In this document: piece after piece, positions 47,878-59,155 of the stretch | Layout of the letters: every line of letters starts with the position of its first letter | Numbering within the stretch: position 1 is the first letter of the stretch | Source of the DNA: Photobacterium malacitanum | GTDB taxonomy: Bacteria > Pseudomonadota > Gammaproteobacteria > Enterobacterales > Vibrionaceae | Length of the DNA: 64,000 bases | Assembly: GCF_900185615.1 (NCBI RefSeq) | Contig: NZ_FYAK01000002.1 | Span: 496,001-560,000, forward strand | Direction of reading: 5' to 3' | Position numbers and translations under genes: made by a program | Notes under the pieces: model-generated | What the model saw: the letters and a program-made list of their open reading frames with translations, nothing else | Databases searched by the model: none | Told to the model about the DNA's origin: nothing

Positions 47878-48471
47878 CTATCTTAAAGAAGCAAATGACG
47901 AAAAACCCACCACCCGACTTCTTGTTCCTTGATTACACAAATCTAATTCTTGGCAAATAATTTTATATATTTCAGGAGGAAATCCACCTTCAAAATTCCA
48001 TTCACGTTCGCCGTTACTCATACGAGCAATGCCAGAAATATTTGGATATTTATTCCCTAATTTATGCTTCACAATATAGTTTGATAGCTGCTTGCTACTA
48101 ACAAAATTCATTGGGCGCATTTCACGTAAAAGTTCTTCAAACTCCATTGTCTCATCAGAGGATAATCCATACATCGATTGAGTTTTACTTGTCTTATTCG
48201 ATGAAATCAGAGAAGTTTTTGAAGTGTGACGCTTACTAACCCCCTTTTTATCCTGAACAACTGAAGCGTATTCAGGGTTAAATAAACGACCATCCTGATA
48301 CAGAGTATGTAAAAAGCTCAATTGAGTTTCAAACTGATCGGAAGATTGAGAATGCGTAAATAAATATGTACCTTTCGAGGTTTGCTCAACGCTATCATAA
48401 AGCAAACCACGAATACTGAGAGTTTTTGTCTCTTTTCCTAGAGTAGAAATTAAATCTGTTAGCAATTTCAT
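47878..48471 (-). CDS. Orphan protein in the hsdMS operon
   Basis: A 197-residue soluble protein of no family I recognise. The N-terminal 65 residues are compact (LSIRGLLYDSVEQTSKGTYLFTHSQS), and a Ser/Lys/Thr-rich linker (residues 70-100) follows. The C-terminal part holds SNYIVKHKLGNKYPNISGIARMSNGEREWNFEGGFPPEIYKIICQEL, which reads like a small globular domain. It lies 55 bases after the second DUF262 gene and 21 bases before the nuclease-fold gene, all on the minus strand. Co-transcription is likely. Function unknown. Confidence 0.7.
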   Translation of the reverse strand: MKLLTDLISTLGKETKTLSIRGLLYDSVEQTSKGTYLFTHSQSSDQFETQLSFLHTLYQDGRLFNPEYASVVQDKKGVSKRHTSKTSLISSNKTSKTQSMYGLSSDETMEFEELLREMRPMNFVSSKQLSNYIVKHKLGNKYPNISGIARMSNGEREWNFEGGFPPEIYKIICQELDLCNQGTRSRVVGFSSFASLR

Positions 48472-48526
48472 TTTATTATTTCAGTAACATAAGCCAAGAC
48501 GCTAAGGATGCTATTTTTATAACAAC

Positions 48527-50443
48527 CTAGTTATTCAAAACATTAATCATCTCTTTTTCATGATTCTGTATATTAGCCTTCCCTTTTCCTTCTGGCCCCC
48601 AATCGTCATAGCTCATCATAATGGCTTGTTTTAAACTCTCGGCACGATTATTCTCTTGATAGAATTTCTTCTTATCTTGTGGGGAGTAATTACTCAGCCT
48701 TGAGTTACTGCTTGGGGAAATGAGGCAAAGGTTTCCAAAGCGATCAACGTCTTCCATCTTTTTTGCTCCAGATGGATCGGTTTGTGGGAAGTAATGCTCA
48801 ACAGATGTTCGGAATGAAAACTGAAAATCGTCAAAATGCTTTCCAAGTTCTTTTTTACCGATACCATCAAACGATTCATTGTTCGATAAACGCTTCCATA
48901 GTAGGTAATCCAACCTGTTAAACACAAAGTTCTGAACGCCTGTACCTTGATGCAATACCCCTGGCTCACTTTCACTAAACGCTAAACATTTATCGTTTGT
49001 GATTTCTTTAAAATAACGATCACTTAGGCGTTCAAGCTCTGCTAAGTACACTTCGCCATCAACAACAAAATTCGATTGTTGCGTTGTATTCTTATTCAAA
49101 ATACTTAACGTATCGTTTAACCATCGTTTATAAACTAAAGCAGGGTTCGAGACATGGAACATTGCCAATATCATACGAACTTTTTCGTTATAATCGCCAG
49201 TCAACGCATTTGAATACTCAGGGCTTAGACTATTACCGTATTTGTACGCATTAAGTCTCAACAAACTCCACTTACGCTTCTCATCGTGTTGATCTGGTTT
49301 TATGACGTAACTATCAAATAGAATGCGATACTTAAGCAGCTCATAGACAAACGCTTTAGCACTCACCTTTAAGCCATCATCTTTAGAGATAAACGTATCG
49401 ATTAGCTTCTTATCATCTAATGAAACGCTCTCTTCCGTATTCATTAGTTTTAACACATGAAGTAAAAAGTTGGAGAAGTCGATAACCGTACCAAAACGCT
49501 CTTCCTTCTCTCGCTCTTCATCATCACCGTTTGAGCTTGATGCTTTATGTTTGATGATATCTCGCAACGTCATGGCATCTTGCTTTTGCTGTTTGCTCGT
49601 ATGCTTTTCTAAAATCGCATCAAAGTTAGCTGGCATTGTCTGCCAACTGTCACCGAATACGGCTTTTCGTAGGTCTGATTGAAAGCCCATCTGGGTATAA
49701 CGCGTCATATTAGAACAAGCATCCCAGATAGTTGAAAAACAGCCCATTTCCTCATCATTATCCAATCTCTCCATGAATTTCGCTTTTAATACTTCATGCT
49801 TTTCTAGCTGTTCACCACGGTTGTTCATGATCTCAAAATAATGGTTAAGATCCGTTTGTGGTGGCACAACGACTCTCAGTATGGTGACGCTTTTTAATAG
49901 GTAATCGACGAACTGCTTGGTTTTCGCCTTATCATCTAAACCCTTGGCTTTGAAGTAACGCTGAATAATGTTGAAGGCAGCGTGAATATTGGGCTCTTCT
50001 GACTCGCCATTGGTATTACCCGAATAAATATCATCTAACGCTCTGGAAGACTTTGGGCGACTATCAAAGGTTAAGTTGATCGCTAACGCTTCAAGTTCAT
50101 CGCAACCCAATACATTACGATGCTTTAGGTACGCCAACAAGATAGAAAGTGTGGTATGCCTTTGCTGACCGTCGATGGTTTCATAAACCACATGCGATTG
50201 CTGCGAATGCGTTGTGCGCTGATAAACCACAAGGCTACCCAGATAATACTTATCTTGTTTGGCGGTAACGGTTTCTTCTGCTTGGGTAATAAGCCCTGCG
50301 GCATCACTGATATCTTGAATAAGCTGTTCAATCTCTGTCGCGCCCCAAGCGTAGTTACGCTGATAAATAGGGATCACGTATTGCGTTTTGCTATCGAAAA
50401 GCGCTTTAACGGATAACTGCTCTACTTGATTAGTTTGACTCAT
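48527..50443 (-). CDS. DUF262/DUF1524 protein (GmrSD-like)
   Basis: A 638-residue protein. The N-terminal DUF262 domain has [23 protein letters not shown] and [20 protein letters not shown], the NTP-binding and DGQQR motif of ParB-like GmrS. The C-terminal region carries an HNH-type DUF1524 motif, [16 protein letters not shown]...[19 protein letters not shown]. This is the layout of fused GmrSD-type modification-dependent restriction enzymes. It overlaps the upstream DUF262 gene by 14 bases, suggesting coupled translation. Position inside a type I restriction operon is a recurring association; whether it acts alone or with the HsdMS complex is not known. Confidence 0.85.
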   Translation of the reverse strand: MSQTNQVEQLSVKALFDSKTQYVIPIYQRNYAWGATEIEQLIQDISDAAGLITQAEETVTAKQDKYYLGSLVVYQRTTHSQQSHVVYETIDGQQRHTTLSILLAYLKHRNVLGCDELEALAINLTFDSRPKSSRALDDIYSGNTNGESEEPNIHAAFNIIQRYFKAKGLDDKAKTKQFVDYLLKSVTILRVVVPPQTDLNHYFEIMNNRGEQLEKHEVLKAKFMERLDNDEEMGCFSTIWDACSNMTRYTQMGFQSDLRKAVFGDSWQTMPANFDAILEKHTSKQQKQDAMTLRDIIKHKASSSNGDDEEREKEERFGTVIDFSNFLLHVLKLMNTEESVSLDDKKLIDTFISKDDGLKVSAKAFVYELLKYRILFDSYVIKPDQHDEKRKWSLLRLNAYKYGNSLSPEYSNALTGDYNEKVRMILAMFHVSNPALVYKRWLNDTLSILNKNTTQQSNFVVDGEVYLAELERLSDRYFKEITNDKCLAFSESEPGVLHQGTGVQNFVFNRLDYLLWKRLSNNESFDGIGKKELGKHFDDFQFSFRTSVEHYFPQTDPSGAKKMEDVDRFGNLCLISPSSNSRLSNYSPQDKKKFYQENNRAESLKQAIMMSYDDWGPEGKGKANIQNHEKEMINVLNN

Positions 50444-51770
50444 TGAGACTTCCCGATTTCATTGCTTCAATAGACGCCTGTACGTCCTCAGCGTTGTTGA
50501 ACTTAGGCTCTTTGATATACGGCGGCTGAAAGTTCAACACTTGCTGAGGGTGAACCGCTTTGTTAATGGCTCTGAATAACCCATTACGCGCTTTAGCGTG
50601 ATTGTCTACCGACTCCATACCAATGCGTTGCAGTTCAAGGCGTAAGAAATAGCTCCAGCGATAACAAATCTGTGCTGCTTTCTCTAACTCCACCTCTCCG
50701 AATTTGTCGTAGTAATACATCACGGCACACAAAAATAGGTTTCGCACGTAGCTATCCCCTTTGCGGTTGCTAGCACTGTAATTAGCGTGTGTATCAACGA
50801 ATGAAAATAGCTTTGAATCTTTACCGACAAATAAGGTTGAGTGAATCGCCATGTAGTGCTGAATGTACTCAAAGAAGCGCTTACCGTTGATCATCACCTG
50901 ATCGACTTGGAATGGATAGCCCTTGGTTTGCTTGTCCCATTTACGAGCAGGATCGGCATTAAAAGTTTCAATCGCATAATCCAGCGCAAGCATGGAATCG
51001 ACATAAGCGTACTGTGTGCTGTCTAGGTTAATACCTTTGAATACATCAATATTGTGACGACTAAACTGGATGCCGTAGTCACCATCAACCCAACGGCGCA
51101 TACGGAACAAGAACTCCCCCATAATGGTGTGCAAATTCACAGACTCATCATCTGGGTTTACGCCCTGCTCCCACAAGCTTACGTGATGCAGACGCTCACT
51201 TTGCTCTGTTGAGTCCATCATTTCACGTAGGTGATACGCCTTAAGCAAATCATGAGGGGCAAGCGCTTTACCACGGGCATTTTGTGAATCGAAGAACTGG
51301 AATGCTTCACTCAAATCATCCAACGTAACTTGGATTAGCTCGCACTTGTTAAGTACAAAATTGAGTAGCTCCTGCTTTTCTGTAGTTGGAAGGCTCGCTA
51401 CTCGCTCTGAGATAATCTGTGCATTATTTTTGAGGTTGTCGATACTGACCGATGATTCAAATCTATGCTCAAGCAGGCTAGATGAAATGCTGTTCTCTTC
51501 CTCATCCAGAATGGTGAAAAGCAAGGTTAGTGTCAGCAAGCGCTGCTGACCATCAACGATATTAAGTACTGCACTTTCTGAATTTTTGTCTTGATGCAGT
51601 ACCACCGTACCAAGCCGATAACACGGCTTAGTACAGTGATGAATAATGTCATCAATCAGCTGATTAACGTGCTTAGGTTGCCATTTATATGGGCGTTGGT
51701 ACTCAGGAATTATGAGTAATTTGTCCAACAACTGCGCAATGGTTTGAGGCTGATTAAAAACAATTGCCAT
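50430..51770 (-). CDS. DUF262 protein without HNH domain
   Basis: A 446-residue protein with the DUF262 signature: [59 protein letters not shown] and [25 protein letters not shown]. Unlike its neighbour, no EHxxP...N HNH motif is present at the C-terminus, so it may be a GmrS-like regulatory or NTPase half working with the HNH-bearing partner. It starts two bases after the hsdS stop and overlaps the next DUF262 gene by 14 bases, placing it inside the operon. Confidence 0.83.
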   Translation of the reverse strand: MAIVFNQPQTIAQLLDKLLIIPEYQRPYKWQPKHVNQLIDDIIHHCTKPCYRLGTVVLHQDKNSESAVLNIVDGQQRLLTLTLLFTILDEEENSISSSLLEHRFESSVSIDNLKNNAQIISERVASLPTTEKQELLNFVLNKCELIQVTLDDLSEAFQFFDSQNARGKALAPHDLLKAYHLREMMDSTEQSERLHHVSLWEQGVNPDDESVNLHTIMGEFLFRMRRWVDGDYGIQFSRHNIDVFKGINLDSTQYAYVDSMLALDYAIETFNADPARKWDKQTKGYPFQVDQVMINGKRFFEYIQHYMAIHSTLFVGKDSKLFSFVDTHANYSASNRKGDSYVRNLFLCAVMYYYDKFGEVELEKAAQICYRWSYFLRLELQRIGMESVDNHAKARNGLFRAINKAVHPQQVLNFQPPYIKEPKFNNAEDVQASIEAMKSGSLNESN

Positions 51771-51772
51771 GG

Positions 51773-53542
51773 TTATATAGCCTGTTCAACGATAGCGTCA
51801 GTAAGGTGTAGTTGAGTTGTTTGAGACTCGTTCAAACGAGCTTTAAGTTGATTGCAGAGAAAATTTAATTCATCAGCCTTTTCAACAATACGCTTTTGTT
51901 CCTTTGTTGGAGGAAGAGGAAAAGCAAAACTTCTTACCTTTTTTCCATTTAGTGCCGGTTGGGCACCGCCATGACCACCTTGCCTATGGGATTCGTATTT
52001 ACTTTGCGCCCACAACCAAACATATTCAGGAATGATAAAATCTTCATTGAATACAAATGCGGCGACATTTTGATTTGTGCAAGCATCAACCCCAAGCAAA
52101 GCCGTTTGCCCTCTGGTTTTACCCTGTCCAATAATTGCCATTAACAAACTTCTTTTAGGGATTATTGATGTACTAGAGTTATCAAAACCTGCTTGAGTTA
52201 TTTTTTCAGCCGTATCTACAATAACGCCATTAGCAACTTCACCAGATGAAACCCAGGGGATATCTCCATTCCAGAACTTAGACTCATGCCTTGATGGAGT
52301 ACTCCCTAACCTGATATCGGCAAAATCTTGAACAACAATTTCTTTCCAGCTACTTGGAATAACACCAACGTTTCCAATTGGTTCGACACTTGGATGCTTT
52401 TTGATTTTCTTATCTTTGATTAACTGCGTTTTTTCTTCTGCGATACGCTCTAGCAGCACAGAGGCTGGTTCATCATTTGGATCTTGTGGGACAAGTTTAC
52501 CCATCACAGCTAACTGCAAAATGGTTTGTTTTAGCTGATCGATGCTCTCTTCTGTGGTGAATAAGGTATCGAAGTGATCGCTAATGCAAGCCCAATTTTC
52601 CATTAACTCATCAGCATCTGCTGAGTTAGTTAATGTGTTAAGTAGCGTACTTACTAACAACTGATGCGCTTCAATGCTGGCTTCGGTTTGTTGTTCTAGC
52701 TGATCGCAGAGTGTCATTAATTCATCCACTTTAGCGACGATGCGGTGTTGTTCATCTTTTGGTGGAACAGGAATACACAAACTTCGGATTTGAGACAAAT
52801 TCACTCTTTGTCTAGTAACACCTTTCGCTAGACCTGCAAACTGTTGGGCGACAATTGGAGAGTTAATGGCCAAGGTCAAATACTGCTTCTCTATATGATC
52901 GCTATCTAACCTAATCCGAACAATATCCGCTACAATGATGCCATATTTCAATGAGCTAGGAATAATACATGCTTTGCCCGTTGGTTCTCCGAGTTTATTA
53001 AGGACAATATCACCACTATGAAAACTATGCCGTTCTAATTCATCTGCTTTTTCTGGGGAAAGAAATTGTAGTCCATTATTCTTGAATACATTTCTATCTA
53101 TATTTTGAATCCGAATAATAGGAACCCCAGAATCAACATATTCAGTAGCTTTTAATTTAGAACCAAAAGGACCATCAACGATATGATCAGAACTATTAAT
53201 TACTAATTCTTCTACCCAAGGTAATGCCCAACCACTAGGTAATGATATTTTGACAGCTGGCATATCAGAAACTTGAGATGTTTTAGCTTTCCGAAGTTTT
53301 TTCTCCGCAATTAAATTAGCTTTTTCATCAGCAATTTTCTTAAGAAAAACGGTTGCAGGCTCATCACTCGGATCTTGTGGCACTAACTTACCGCGCACTG
53401 CCAATTCTAAAATCAGCTCACGGAGTTTCTTCACGCCATACAGCTCTAATTTTTTGCTGCTGCCACGCCCAGAAGTGGATTTGGTTTTTACCGCTGATGT
53501 CCACGTATCAATGTGTTGGGTGATTAACGATTCAACTGTCAT
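51773..53542 (-). CDS. hsdS: Type I restriction-modification specificity subunit
   Basis: A 589-residue DNA-recognition subunit. The ATG at 53542 has GAGG seven bases upstream; a GTG two codons earlier would overlap the hsdM stop. Two target-recognition domains are separated by repeated conserved helices: LRELILELAVRGKLVPQDPSDEPATVFLKKI near the start and QLKQTILQLAVMGKLVPQDPNDEPASVLLERI in the middle. Each TRD opens in LPSGWALPWVEEL or IPSSWKEIVVQDF style. Length is somewhat above the usual 400-450, with the long N-terminal helix region typical of family B (EcoAI-like). The two half-sites cannot be predicted. Confidence 0.93.
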   Translation of the reverse strand: MTVESLITQHIDTWTSAVKTKSTSGRGSSKKLELYGVKKLRELILELAVRGKLVPQDPSDEPATVFLKKIADEKANLIAEKKLRKAKTSQVSDMPAVKISLPSGWALPWVEELVINSSDHIVDGPFGSKLKATEYVDSGVPIIRIQNIDRNVFKNNGLQFLSPEKADELERHSFHSGDIVLNKLGEPTGKACIIPSSLKYGIIVADIVRIRLDSDHIEKQYLTLAINSPIVAQQFAGLAKGVTRQRVNLSQIRSLCIPVPPKDEQHRIVAKVDELMTLCDQLEQQTEASIEAHQLLVSTLLNTLTNSADADELMENWACISDHFDTLFTTEESIDQLKQTILQLAVMGKLVPQDPNDEPASVLLERIAEEKTQLIKDKKIKKHPSVEPIGNVGVIPSSWKEIVVQDFADIRLGSTPSRHESKFWNGDIPWVSSGEVANGVIVDTAEKITQAGFDNSSTSIIPKRSLLMAIIGQGKTRGQTALLGVDACTNQNVAAFVFNEDFIIPEYVWLWAQSKYESHRQGGHGGAQPALNGKKVRSFAFPLPPTKEQKRIVEKADELNFLCNQLKARLNESQTTQLHLTDAIVEQAI

Positions 53543-53544
53543 GA

Positions 53545-55020
53545 TCACGCCTCGCTGCCAGTCGATGATTTCAGCGCATCACCCAAGATGTTCTTTAATT
53601 GATTACGTAATTCTGCGATTTCTTGTTGCTGCTGTTGGTAGCTTGCCAATAGCTCTTGGGGATCATGGGCAATCACTTCTTCTTGGTGCGGATTTTTAAT
53701 ATCTAAGTTGAAGTTACGCTCGATGATCTCTTCAATCGAGACTTTCCATGCATGTTCATTTTCAACACGTGTTGCAAAACCGTCCGCTTCATTGCCCCAC
53801 CAATCAATCTCTTGCTGGAACTCTTCAAACTTCATCGGCTTGGTCTTGCTGTAGTTCTTCACACCTTCTGGATATGGGTGCTCATAGAACCACACATCTC
53901 TAGTTGGCTTGCCTTTGGTGAAGAACAGAATATTGGTTTTAATGCCTGTGTATGGGTTAAATACCCCATTTGGCAAACGCACGATGGTGTGTAGATTACA
54001 TTCTTCCGTCAGCATCTTTTTAATTTTGGTTTTAACACCTTCACCAAACAGCGTACCGTCTGGCAATACCACGCCTGCACGACCGTCTTGATCTAACACT
54101 TCCACAATAAGTTGTAAGAACAAATCCGCTGTTTCACGGGTTTGCATCTCGGCTGGGAAGTTCTTTTCGATGCCGTCTTCTTCCGTACCACCAAATGGCG
54201 GGTTGGTCGCAATCACGTTAATGTTGCTGTCCCAGTTCGCCAACGGTTTGTTTAAAGTATTACCGTGTTTGATTTGTACTGGTACTTCGATGCCGTGCAG
54301 CATCATGTTGGTAGTACATAACAAGTGCGGTAACTGTTTCTTTTCAACGCCATGAATTTGAGTTTGCAGTGTTTGATGATCTGCTGCGGTTTTCACGTAA
54401 TGTTCTTTTACGTGATCCACTGAACATGCAAGGAAACCACCCGTACCACATGCTGGATCCATAATGGTTTCACCCAGCTTAGGATCGAGGCGATTAACAA
54501 TAAATCGTGTTACCGCACGAGGGGTATAAAATTCACCCGAATTACCCGCACTTTGTAAGTCACGAAGAATTTGCTCGTAAATATCACCGAATAAGTGACG
54601 CTCTTTTGAATCGGTAAAATCAATTTCGTTAAGCTTATTGATCACTTGGCGAAGTAAGGTGCCGTTTTTCATGTAGTTAAAGGCATCACTGAATGCGGCT
54701 TTTACTACTAAACCACGGGGATTCTTCTCGCCATTAACAGGCATATTTTTTAGATGATGGAACAAGTCATCATTAACGAATTCAAGTAATTTTTCGCCTG
54801 TGATCCCTTCTGCATCTGCAGCCCAGTTACGCCATAAGTATTTTTCGTTTATCGGTGCTTGGTAATCATCTTGTTCAAGTTCTAATTCTTCTTCCTGAGC
54901 ATCAAAAACTTTAAGGAATAATAGCCATGACATTTGACCAAGGCGCTGTGCATCACCATCTACACCTGCGTCTTTACGCATAATGTCTTGAATAGATTTA
55001 ATTACCGAACTGATAGACAT
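53545..55020 (-). CDS. hsdM: Type I restriction-modification methyltransferase subunit
   Basis: A 491-residue N6-adenine methyltransferase. SAM-binding motif I is MDPACGTGGFL (187-197) and the catalytic motif IV is NPPF (273-276). The N-terminal helical domain (RLGQMSWLLFLKVFDAQEEELE) and ELRNQLK coiled tail are typical of HsdM. With HsdS it methylates adenine in both strands of the target, and with HsdR it restricts unmethylated DNA. A terminator-like hairpin after hsdR suggests that hsdM has its own promoter in the 176-base gap. It heads a six-gene minus-strand operon. Confidence 0.94.
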   Translation of the reverse strand: MSISSVIKSIQDIMRKDAGVDGDAQRLGQMSWLLFLKVFDAQEEELELEQDDYQAPINEKYLWRNWAADAEGITGEKLLEFVNDDLFHHLKNMPVNGEKNPRGLVVKAAFSDAFNYMKNGTLLRQVINKLNEIDFTDSKERHLFGDIYEQILRDLQSAGNSGEFYTPRAVTRFIVNRLDPKLGETIMDPACGTGGFLACSVDHVKEHYVKTAADHQTLQTQIHGVEKKQLPHLLCTTNMMLHGIEVPVQIKHGNTLNKPLANWDSNINVIATNPPFGGTEEDGIEKNFPAEMQTRETADLFLQLIVEVLDQDGRAGVVLPDGTLFGEGVKTKIKKMLTEECNLHTIVRLPNGVFNPYTGIKTNILFFTKGKPTRDVWFYEHPYPEGVKNYSKTKPMKFEEFQQEIDWWGNEADGFATRVENEHAWKVSIEEIIERNFNLDIKNPHQEEVIAHDPQELLASYQQQQQEIAELRNQLKNILGDALKSSTGSEA

Positions 55021-55159
55021 GTTTTACTACTTTAGCTAACTGAAATTGTGGGGAATTATAACAGAGTAGATGTTGAAATAACTGAGAGATACCAGTCTAA
55101 ATTGATAGGTATTTGTTCAGTTACGACAAATTACAAGTTACTCGACTAGTTTTAAAACA

Positions 55160-55190
55160 ACCCTTTCATACAAGTATGTGATGAAAGGGT
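55160..55190 (-). terminator. Terminator after hsdR
   Basis: ACCCTTTCAT/ATGAAAGGGT, a perfect 10-base stem with an 11-base loop. On the minus strand it lies six bases after the hsdR stop and is followed by TTGTTTT. It separates hsdR from the hsdM-led operon. Confidence 0.7.
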
Positions 55191-55196
55191 CATCGT

Positions 55197-57656
55197 TTAT
55201 GCGGATTGATCTAATTGAGGCTGATAGATAGCGGCTTCTAACTCATTAACTGCTTCTAAATATTGCGGTTTGCCGCCAAAGCCTTTTTTGATTATTTCTA
55301 TTGGGCGCCCCATTTCATCAAACGGTTTTACCTTTAGAACGTGAATATTTTCAATCTCTTGAACACCTTCATCGGCATATTTTTCAAGTAGATTACTCAA
55401 CACCTGCTGCGCTGTTTCACCGTACTTGGTAAAGTAATTACGCTTTTTAACATTGTCTGCACGCTCTTTTCGGGTTAGTGGTGGCTGGTCGTAAACGACA
55501 TGACAAATCATATCGAATGGATCCATCTCTTTACCCACTTCTTGTTCTAATGCATCCCAAATAATGCCAAGCTCAGCTAATTCATCAATAATCGCTTGCT
55601 TGCGATCGGCATCATTCCAACGTTTGGTAAAATCGTCTAACGAGGAAAATTGCGTTGCCATAGCTTTACGTGTGTAGTCTTTAAATGACTCCGTCACTAA
55701 CTTGCCATCACTATCGTAATATTGCACACGCTCAGCGATTTTAGTGACGGTGACACCTGACACATGGAATTTCTTCACTTCTTCCTGAACAGGATCATCA
55801 ACACCTTGCGGCGTATTGTCCTCTCCTGATGGTGTATATGGCGGTGGTGTCGGCTCTAAAATTGTGTTCGGATCAATATCATCATCGCCAAATGGTGTTT
55901 CTGATGAATCTTCTCCATCAGTACCATTTACAATGTCATCCAGATCTTCTGGATTTTCAAAGTCATCAGGTGTCGCCACTTTTACTTGTTCAGGCGAACC
56001 ATCAAAGCGTTCATCCGCAAATAATTCTGTCGCTTTTTTAAAATCTAAAATCGAAAACCATAGTTTACCGTAGCGATCATCAATGCGCGTTCCGCGACCA
56101 ATAACTTGCTTAAACTTTGTCATCGATTTAATCGTCGAATCAAGAACAATTAACTTACACGTTTTTGCATCAACTCCAGTGGTCATTAATTCTGAGGTTG
56201 TTGCAATAACTGGATATGCTTTTTTCGGGTTAATGAAATTATCTAGTTGAGCTTTACCAATTTCATCATCACCAGTAATTTTCATTACGTACTTTTCATT
56301 CTTAGCCATTTGCTCAGGGCAGCAGTTGGCAATGGCACGACGCATACGCTCTGCATGGTCAATATCGTTACAAAAGACGATGGTTTTTGCCATTGGATCC
56401 GTACGTTTTAAATAGTTCGTGATGGTTTGAGCAACTAATTCTGTGCGTTCATCAATCACCATGGTCCGATCGAAGTCTTTCTGGTTGTAGATTCGATCTG
56501 TAATGGTTTCACCGTGTTTATCTTTTTGCCCTTTTATTGGTCGCCAACCTTGTAAATCAACGTCTAAATCAACACGAACCACTTTGTAAGGTGCAAGGAA
56601 ACCATCTTCAATACCTTGTTTTAACGAATAGGTATAGACAGGATCACCGAAGTATTCGATGTTAGAAACTTCATCGGTTTCTTTGGGTGTTGCAGTTAAC
56701 CCTATTTGAGTTGCAGAGCTGAAATACTCTAAAATCTCTCGCCATGCGCTATCTTCTGACGCACTACCCCGATGGCACTCATCCACAACAATTAAATCAA
56801 AGAAGTCTGGACTGACATTCTTAAATATTTTCTTGTCTTCTTCTTGTCCTGTCATAGCTTGATATAAGCCAAGATGAATTTCAAAAGCAGGATCAATACT
56901 ACGATTACCAATTTTGGTCATTGCGGTATCAAACGGCTGAAAATCATTATTTTTGGTTTGATCGACCAAAATATTACGATCAGCCAAGAAGAGAATACGT
57001 TTCTTAGCGCCTGATTTCCAAAGACGCCAGATGATTTGAAAGGCGGTATAAGTTTTGCCCGTACCTGTTGCCATCACCAACAATATACGGTTTTCACCAG
57101 AAGATACGGCTTCAATGGTTTTATTAATCGCATTTAATTGATAATAACGGGGTGACTTACCACTACCATCGTCATGATAATCTTGCGTAATCAATGGTAA
57201 TTGAGTGTCAGCATACCCTTTCCATTGGCAGTACTTTTCCCACAACATTTGAGGTGTCGGAAAATCTTCTAAACTAATTTCAGACTCTAGCTTTGCTGGA
57301 TTAGTTTTATCATGAAAAATAAAACCGTCACCATTACTAGCAAAAACGAATGGAACTTCAAGCAATGATGCGTAATCCAAACCCTGCTGCATGCCTTTGC
57401 CGATTTCGTGCTTGTTAGCCTTAGCTTCAACAACGGCAAGTGGAATACTCGGCTTGTGGTACAACACAATATCAGCAGATTTCACCTTTTTACGAGCCGC
57501 AATTTGACCACGTACGACGACCTTACCATCTCGTAATTTTACTTCCTGGCGTATTTGCGTCATATCATTCCAGCCATTAGCTTTAATAGCTGGAAGGATA
57601 AACTTAGAAATAATGTCGGCTTCAGAAAGCTGAGATTTGGAAAATTTTTCGACCAT
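55197..57656 (-). CDS. hsdR: Type I restriction endonuclease subunit (EcoEI type)
   Basis: An 819-residue translocase-nuclease. The N-terminal nuclease domain has [25 protein letters not shown] (D62, E77, K79). The SF2 motor follows with MATGTGKT (195-202), VDECHRG (291-297) and VIGRGTRID late in the second RecA domain. An acidic, proline-rich linker ([24 protein letters not shown]) joins the C-terminal EcoEI_R_C-type domain. This layout and length fit the type IB (EcoAI/EcoEI) family. It pulls in DNA at HsdMS-bound unmethylated sites and cuts at a distance. The stop is followed by a hairpin, so the gene is expressed separately from hsdMS. Confidence 0.94.
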   Translation of the reverse strand: MVEKFSKSQLSEADIISKFILPAIKANGWNDMTQIRQEVKLRDGKVVVRGQIAARKKVKSADIVLYHKPSIPLAVVEAKANKHEIGKGMQQGLDYASLLEVPFVFASNGDGFIFHDKTNPAKLESEISLEDFPTPQMLWEKYCQWKGYADTQLPLITQDYHDDGSGKSPRYYQLNAINKTIEAVSSGENRILLVMATGTGKTYTAFQIIWRLWKSGAKKRILFLADRNILVDQTKNNDFQPFDTAMTKIGNRSIDPAFEIHLGLYQAMTGQEEDKKIFKNVSPDFFDLIVVDECHRGSASEDSAWREILEYFSSATQIGLTATPKETDEVSNIEYFGDPVYTYSLKQGIEDGFLAPYKVVRVDLDVDLQGWRPIKGQKDKHGETITDRIYNQKDFDRTMVIDERTELVAQTITNYLKRTDPMAKTIVFCNDIDHAERMRRAIANCCPEQMAKNEKYVMKITGDDEIGKAQLDNFINPKKAYPVIATTSELMTTGVDAKTCKLIVLDSTIKSMTKFKQVIGRGTRIDDRYGKLWFSILDFKKATELFADERFDGSPEQVKVATPDDFENPEDLDDIVNGTDGEDSSETPFGDDDIDPNTILEPTPPPYTPSGEDNTPQGVDDPVQEEVKKFHVSGVTVTKIAERVQYYDSDGKLVTESFKDYTRKAMATQFSSLDDFTKRWNDADRKQAIIDELAELGIIWDALEQEVGKEMDPFDMICHVVYDQPPLTRKERADNVKKRNYFTKYGETAQQVLSNLLEKYADEGVQEIENIHVLKVKPFDEMGRPIEIIKKGFGGKPQYLEAVNELEAAIYQPQLDQSA

Positions 57657-57778
57657 ATGACTTTCATTCCATCTGTTATTGCAGATGATTATATAACAAA
57701 GTTCATATGATAGTAGTATTTGATCGTAACAAGATTTGTTATTTATGTAGTTTGATCACATAGTTAGCTTCACTTTAA

Positions 57779-59155
57779 TTAACTAAAAGCTGCAATCACT
57801 CGCTCTCTATATTGCCCTAATTTGATACGTTCAGATTCTAGATATATCATTTCACTACTACTTTTAGAACTATTTGACACTTCGTCTTCCCAATCAATTA
57901 AAATTGAAGAACAGACACTATCTGTAGTCGTACTACTTTCTGTAACTTTTTCTTCCGTGCAACTAATGATGTCTTTAACTGGCTGAGCAGCATCGATATA
58001 TAAACAAGACTCTGGTATATCTTGCTCTAGACGTTCAGCAAACTCGACCAAGTTACTTTCAGCAAATGTATAAAGCCATGCATCTTGATTAACGCTATTA
58101 GTTACACGCAAAATACGCCCCAATACCTGTCTAAAATACAACTCAGTTTTAACTGCACTTAAGTGACAACAAACTTGAAGTCTTGGTATATCAGTACCTT
58201 CACTAATCATTCCCACACTGACTATCCATTGTGTTTTATCATTTCTAAAACGTTGAATTTCTTCCATTGGAGATTGATGGTGATAAGTAACGATTGAAAC
58301 AGTTTGCTTAAGTTCAACATCTAACAACTTTTGTATCCATTTAGCGTGTGATACTGAAGCTGCAACAATCAGCCCTGCTGCGTTAGGTGTTCTTTTTCTA
58401 ATCTCGCTGAGCTTTGTACAAGCTAGATTTAATATATAGATAACAGCAGATTGATTATGAATAATCGATTTGTATGACGCTTTTGTATGTTGAAGTAATT
58501 CAGCAATTGATGGAAATGAGTGGCTAGATTCATCTTTAATCGATAAACCTTCATTATCAACCAATACAATCTTAGGCCGACGACAGACATTATCGTTAAC
58601 AGCTTGATTTAACGTGTATTGATAATCACAGACTAGCATTCCTTCAGGATCAGAATATTCTGCCATTGCTATGGGTAAACGATCAGAGCGCCAAGGTGTA
58701 CCCGATAGCGCTAATGTATATTTAGCCAGCCGCTGTACTTTACATACGACTTGCTCTCCCCATGAATTACTTTTCCCATCCTCGTCAAACGAACAATGAT
58801 GGATTTCATCAAACACGACAAAAATTCGATACTTCTTTAACGTTTCCCAAAAGGAATCATCAAGATATTTGATGCTTTGGTATGTGTACGATGCCCCTAA
58901 AGTCCCTAACCCGCCACTAAACACGCATGATAAATAAGATGAAAATGTCGCTTTGATTCCCTCTGCTACTGCAGAAGAAGGCGAAAAACAGAGTACTAAG
59001 TCTATTTCGTCATTATCCAATAATGATTTAGCGACATTTGCGGCCATGATGGTCTTTCCTGCACCTGGAGTCGCTTGACAAAAGAAATGCGAATGTCCCT
59101 TTATATATTTATCTAACGCTTTATTAGCGCATTCCGACTGCCAAAACCTCAGCAT
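57779..59155 (-). CDS. SF2 DEAD/DEAH-type helicase
   Basis: A 458-residue helicase core. Walker A is ATPGAGKT (28-35), motif II is DEIH (116-119), motif III SGTPWR, and the second RecA domain has SVGMISEGTDIPRLQ and RQVLGRILR (motif VI). A short Ser-rich tail follows. No nuclease domain is fused. Its resemblance is to the ResIII/UvrB-like helicases found in phage-defence loci. It overlaps the winged-helix gene upstream by 7 bases, and both face the XRE repressor gene. A defence role for the pair is inferred from context only. Confidence 0.85.
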   Translation of the reverse strand: MLRFWQSECANKALDKYIKGHSHFFCQATPGAGKTIMAANVAKSLLDNDEIDLVLCFSPSSAVAEGIKATFSSYLSCVFSGGLGTLGASYTYQSIKYLDDSFWETLKKYRIFVVFDEIHHCSFDEDGKSNSWGEQVVCKVQRLAKYTLALSGTPWRSDRLPIAMAEYSDPEGMLVCDYQYTLNQAVNDNVCRRPKIVLVDNEGLSIKDESSHSFPSIAELLQHTKASYKSIIHNQSAVIYILNLACTKLSEIRKRTPNAAGLIVAASVSHAKWIQKLLDVELKQTVSIVTYHHQSPMEEIQRFRNDKTQWIVSVGMISEGTDIPRLQVCCHLSAVKTELYFRQVLGRILRVTNSVNQDAWLYTFAESNLVEFAERLEQDIPESCLYIDAAQPVKDIISCTEEKVTESSTTTDSVCSSILIDWEDEVSNSSKSSSEMIYLESERIKLGQYRERVIAAFS

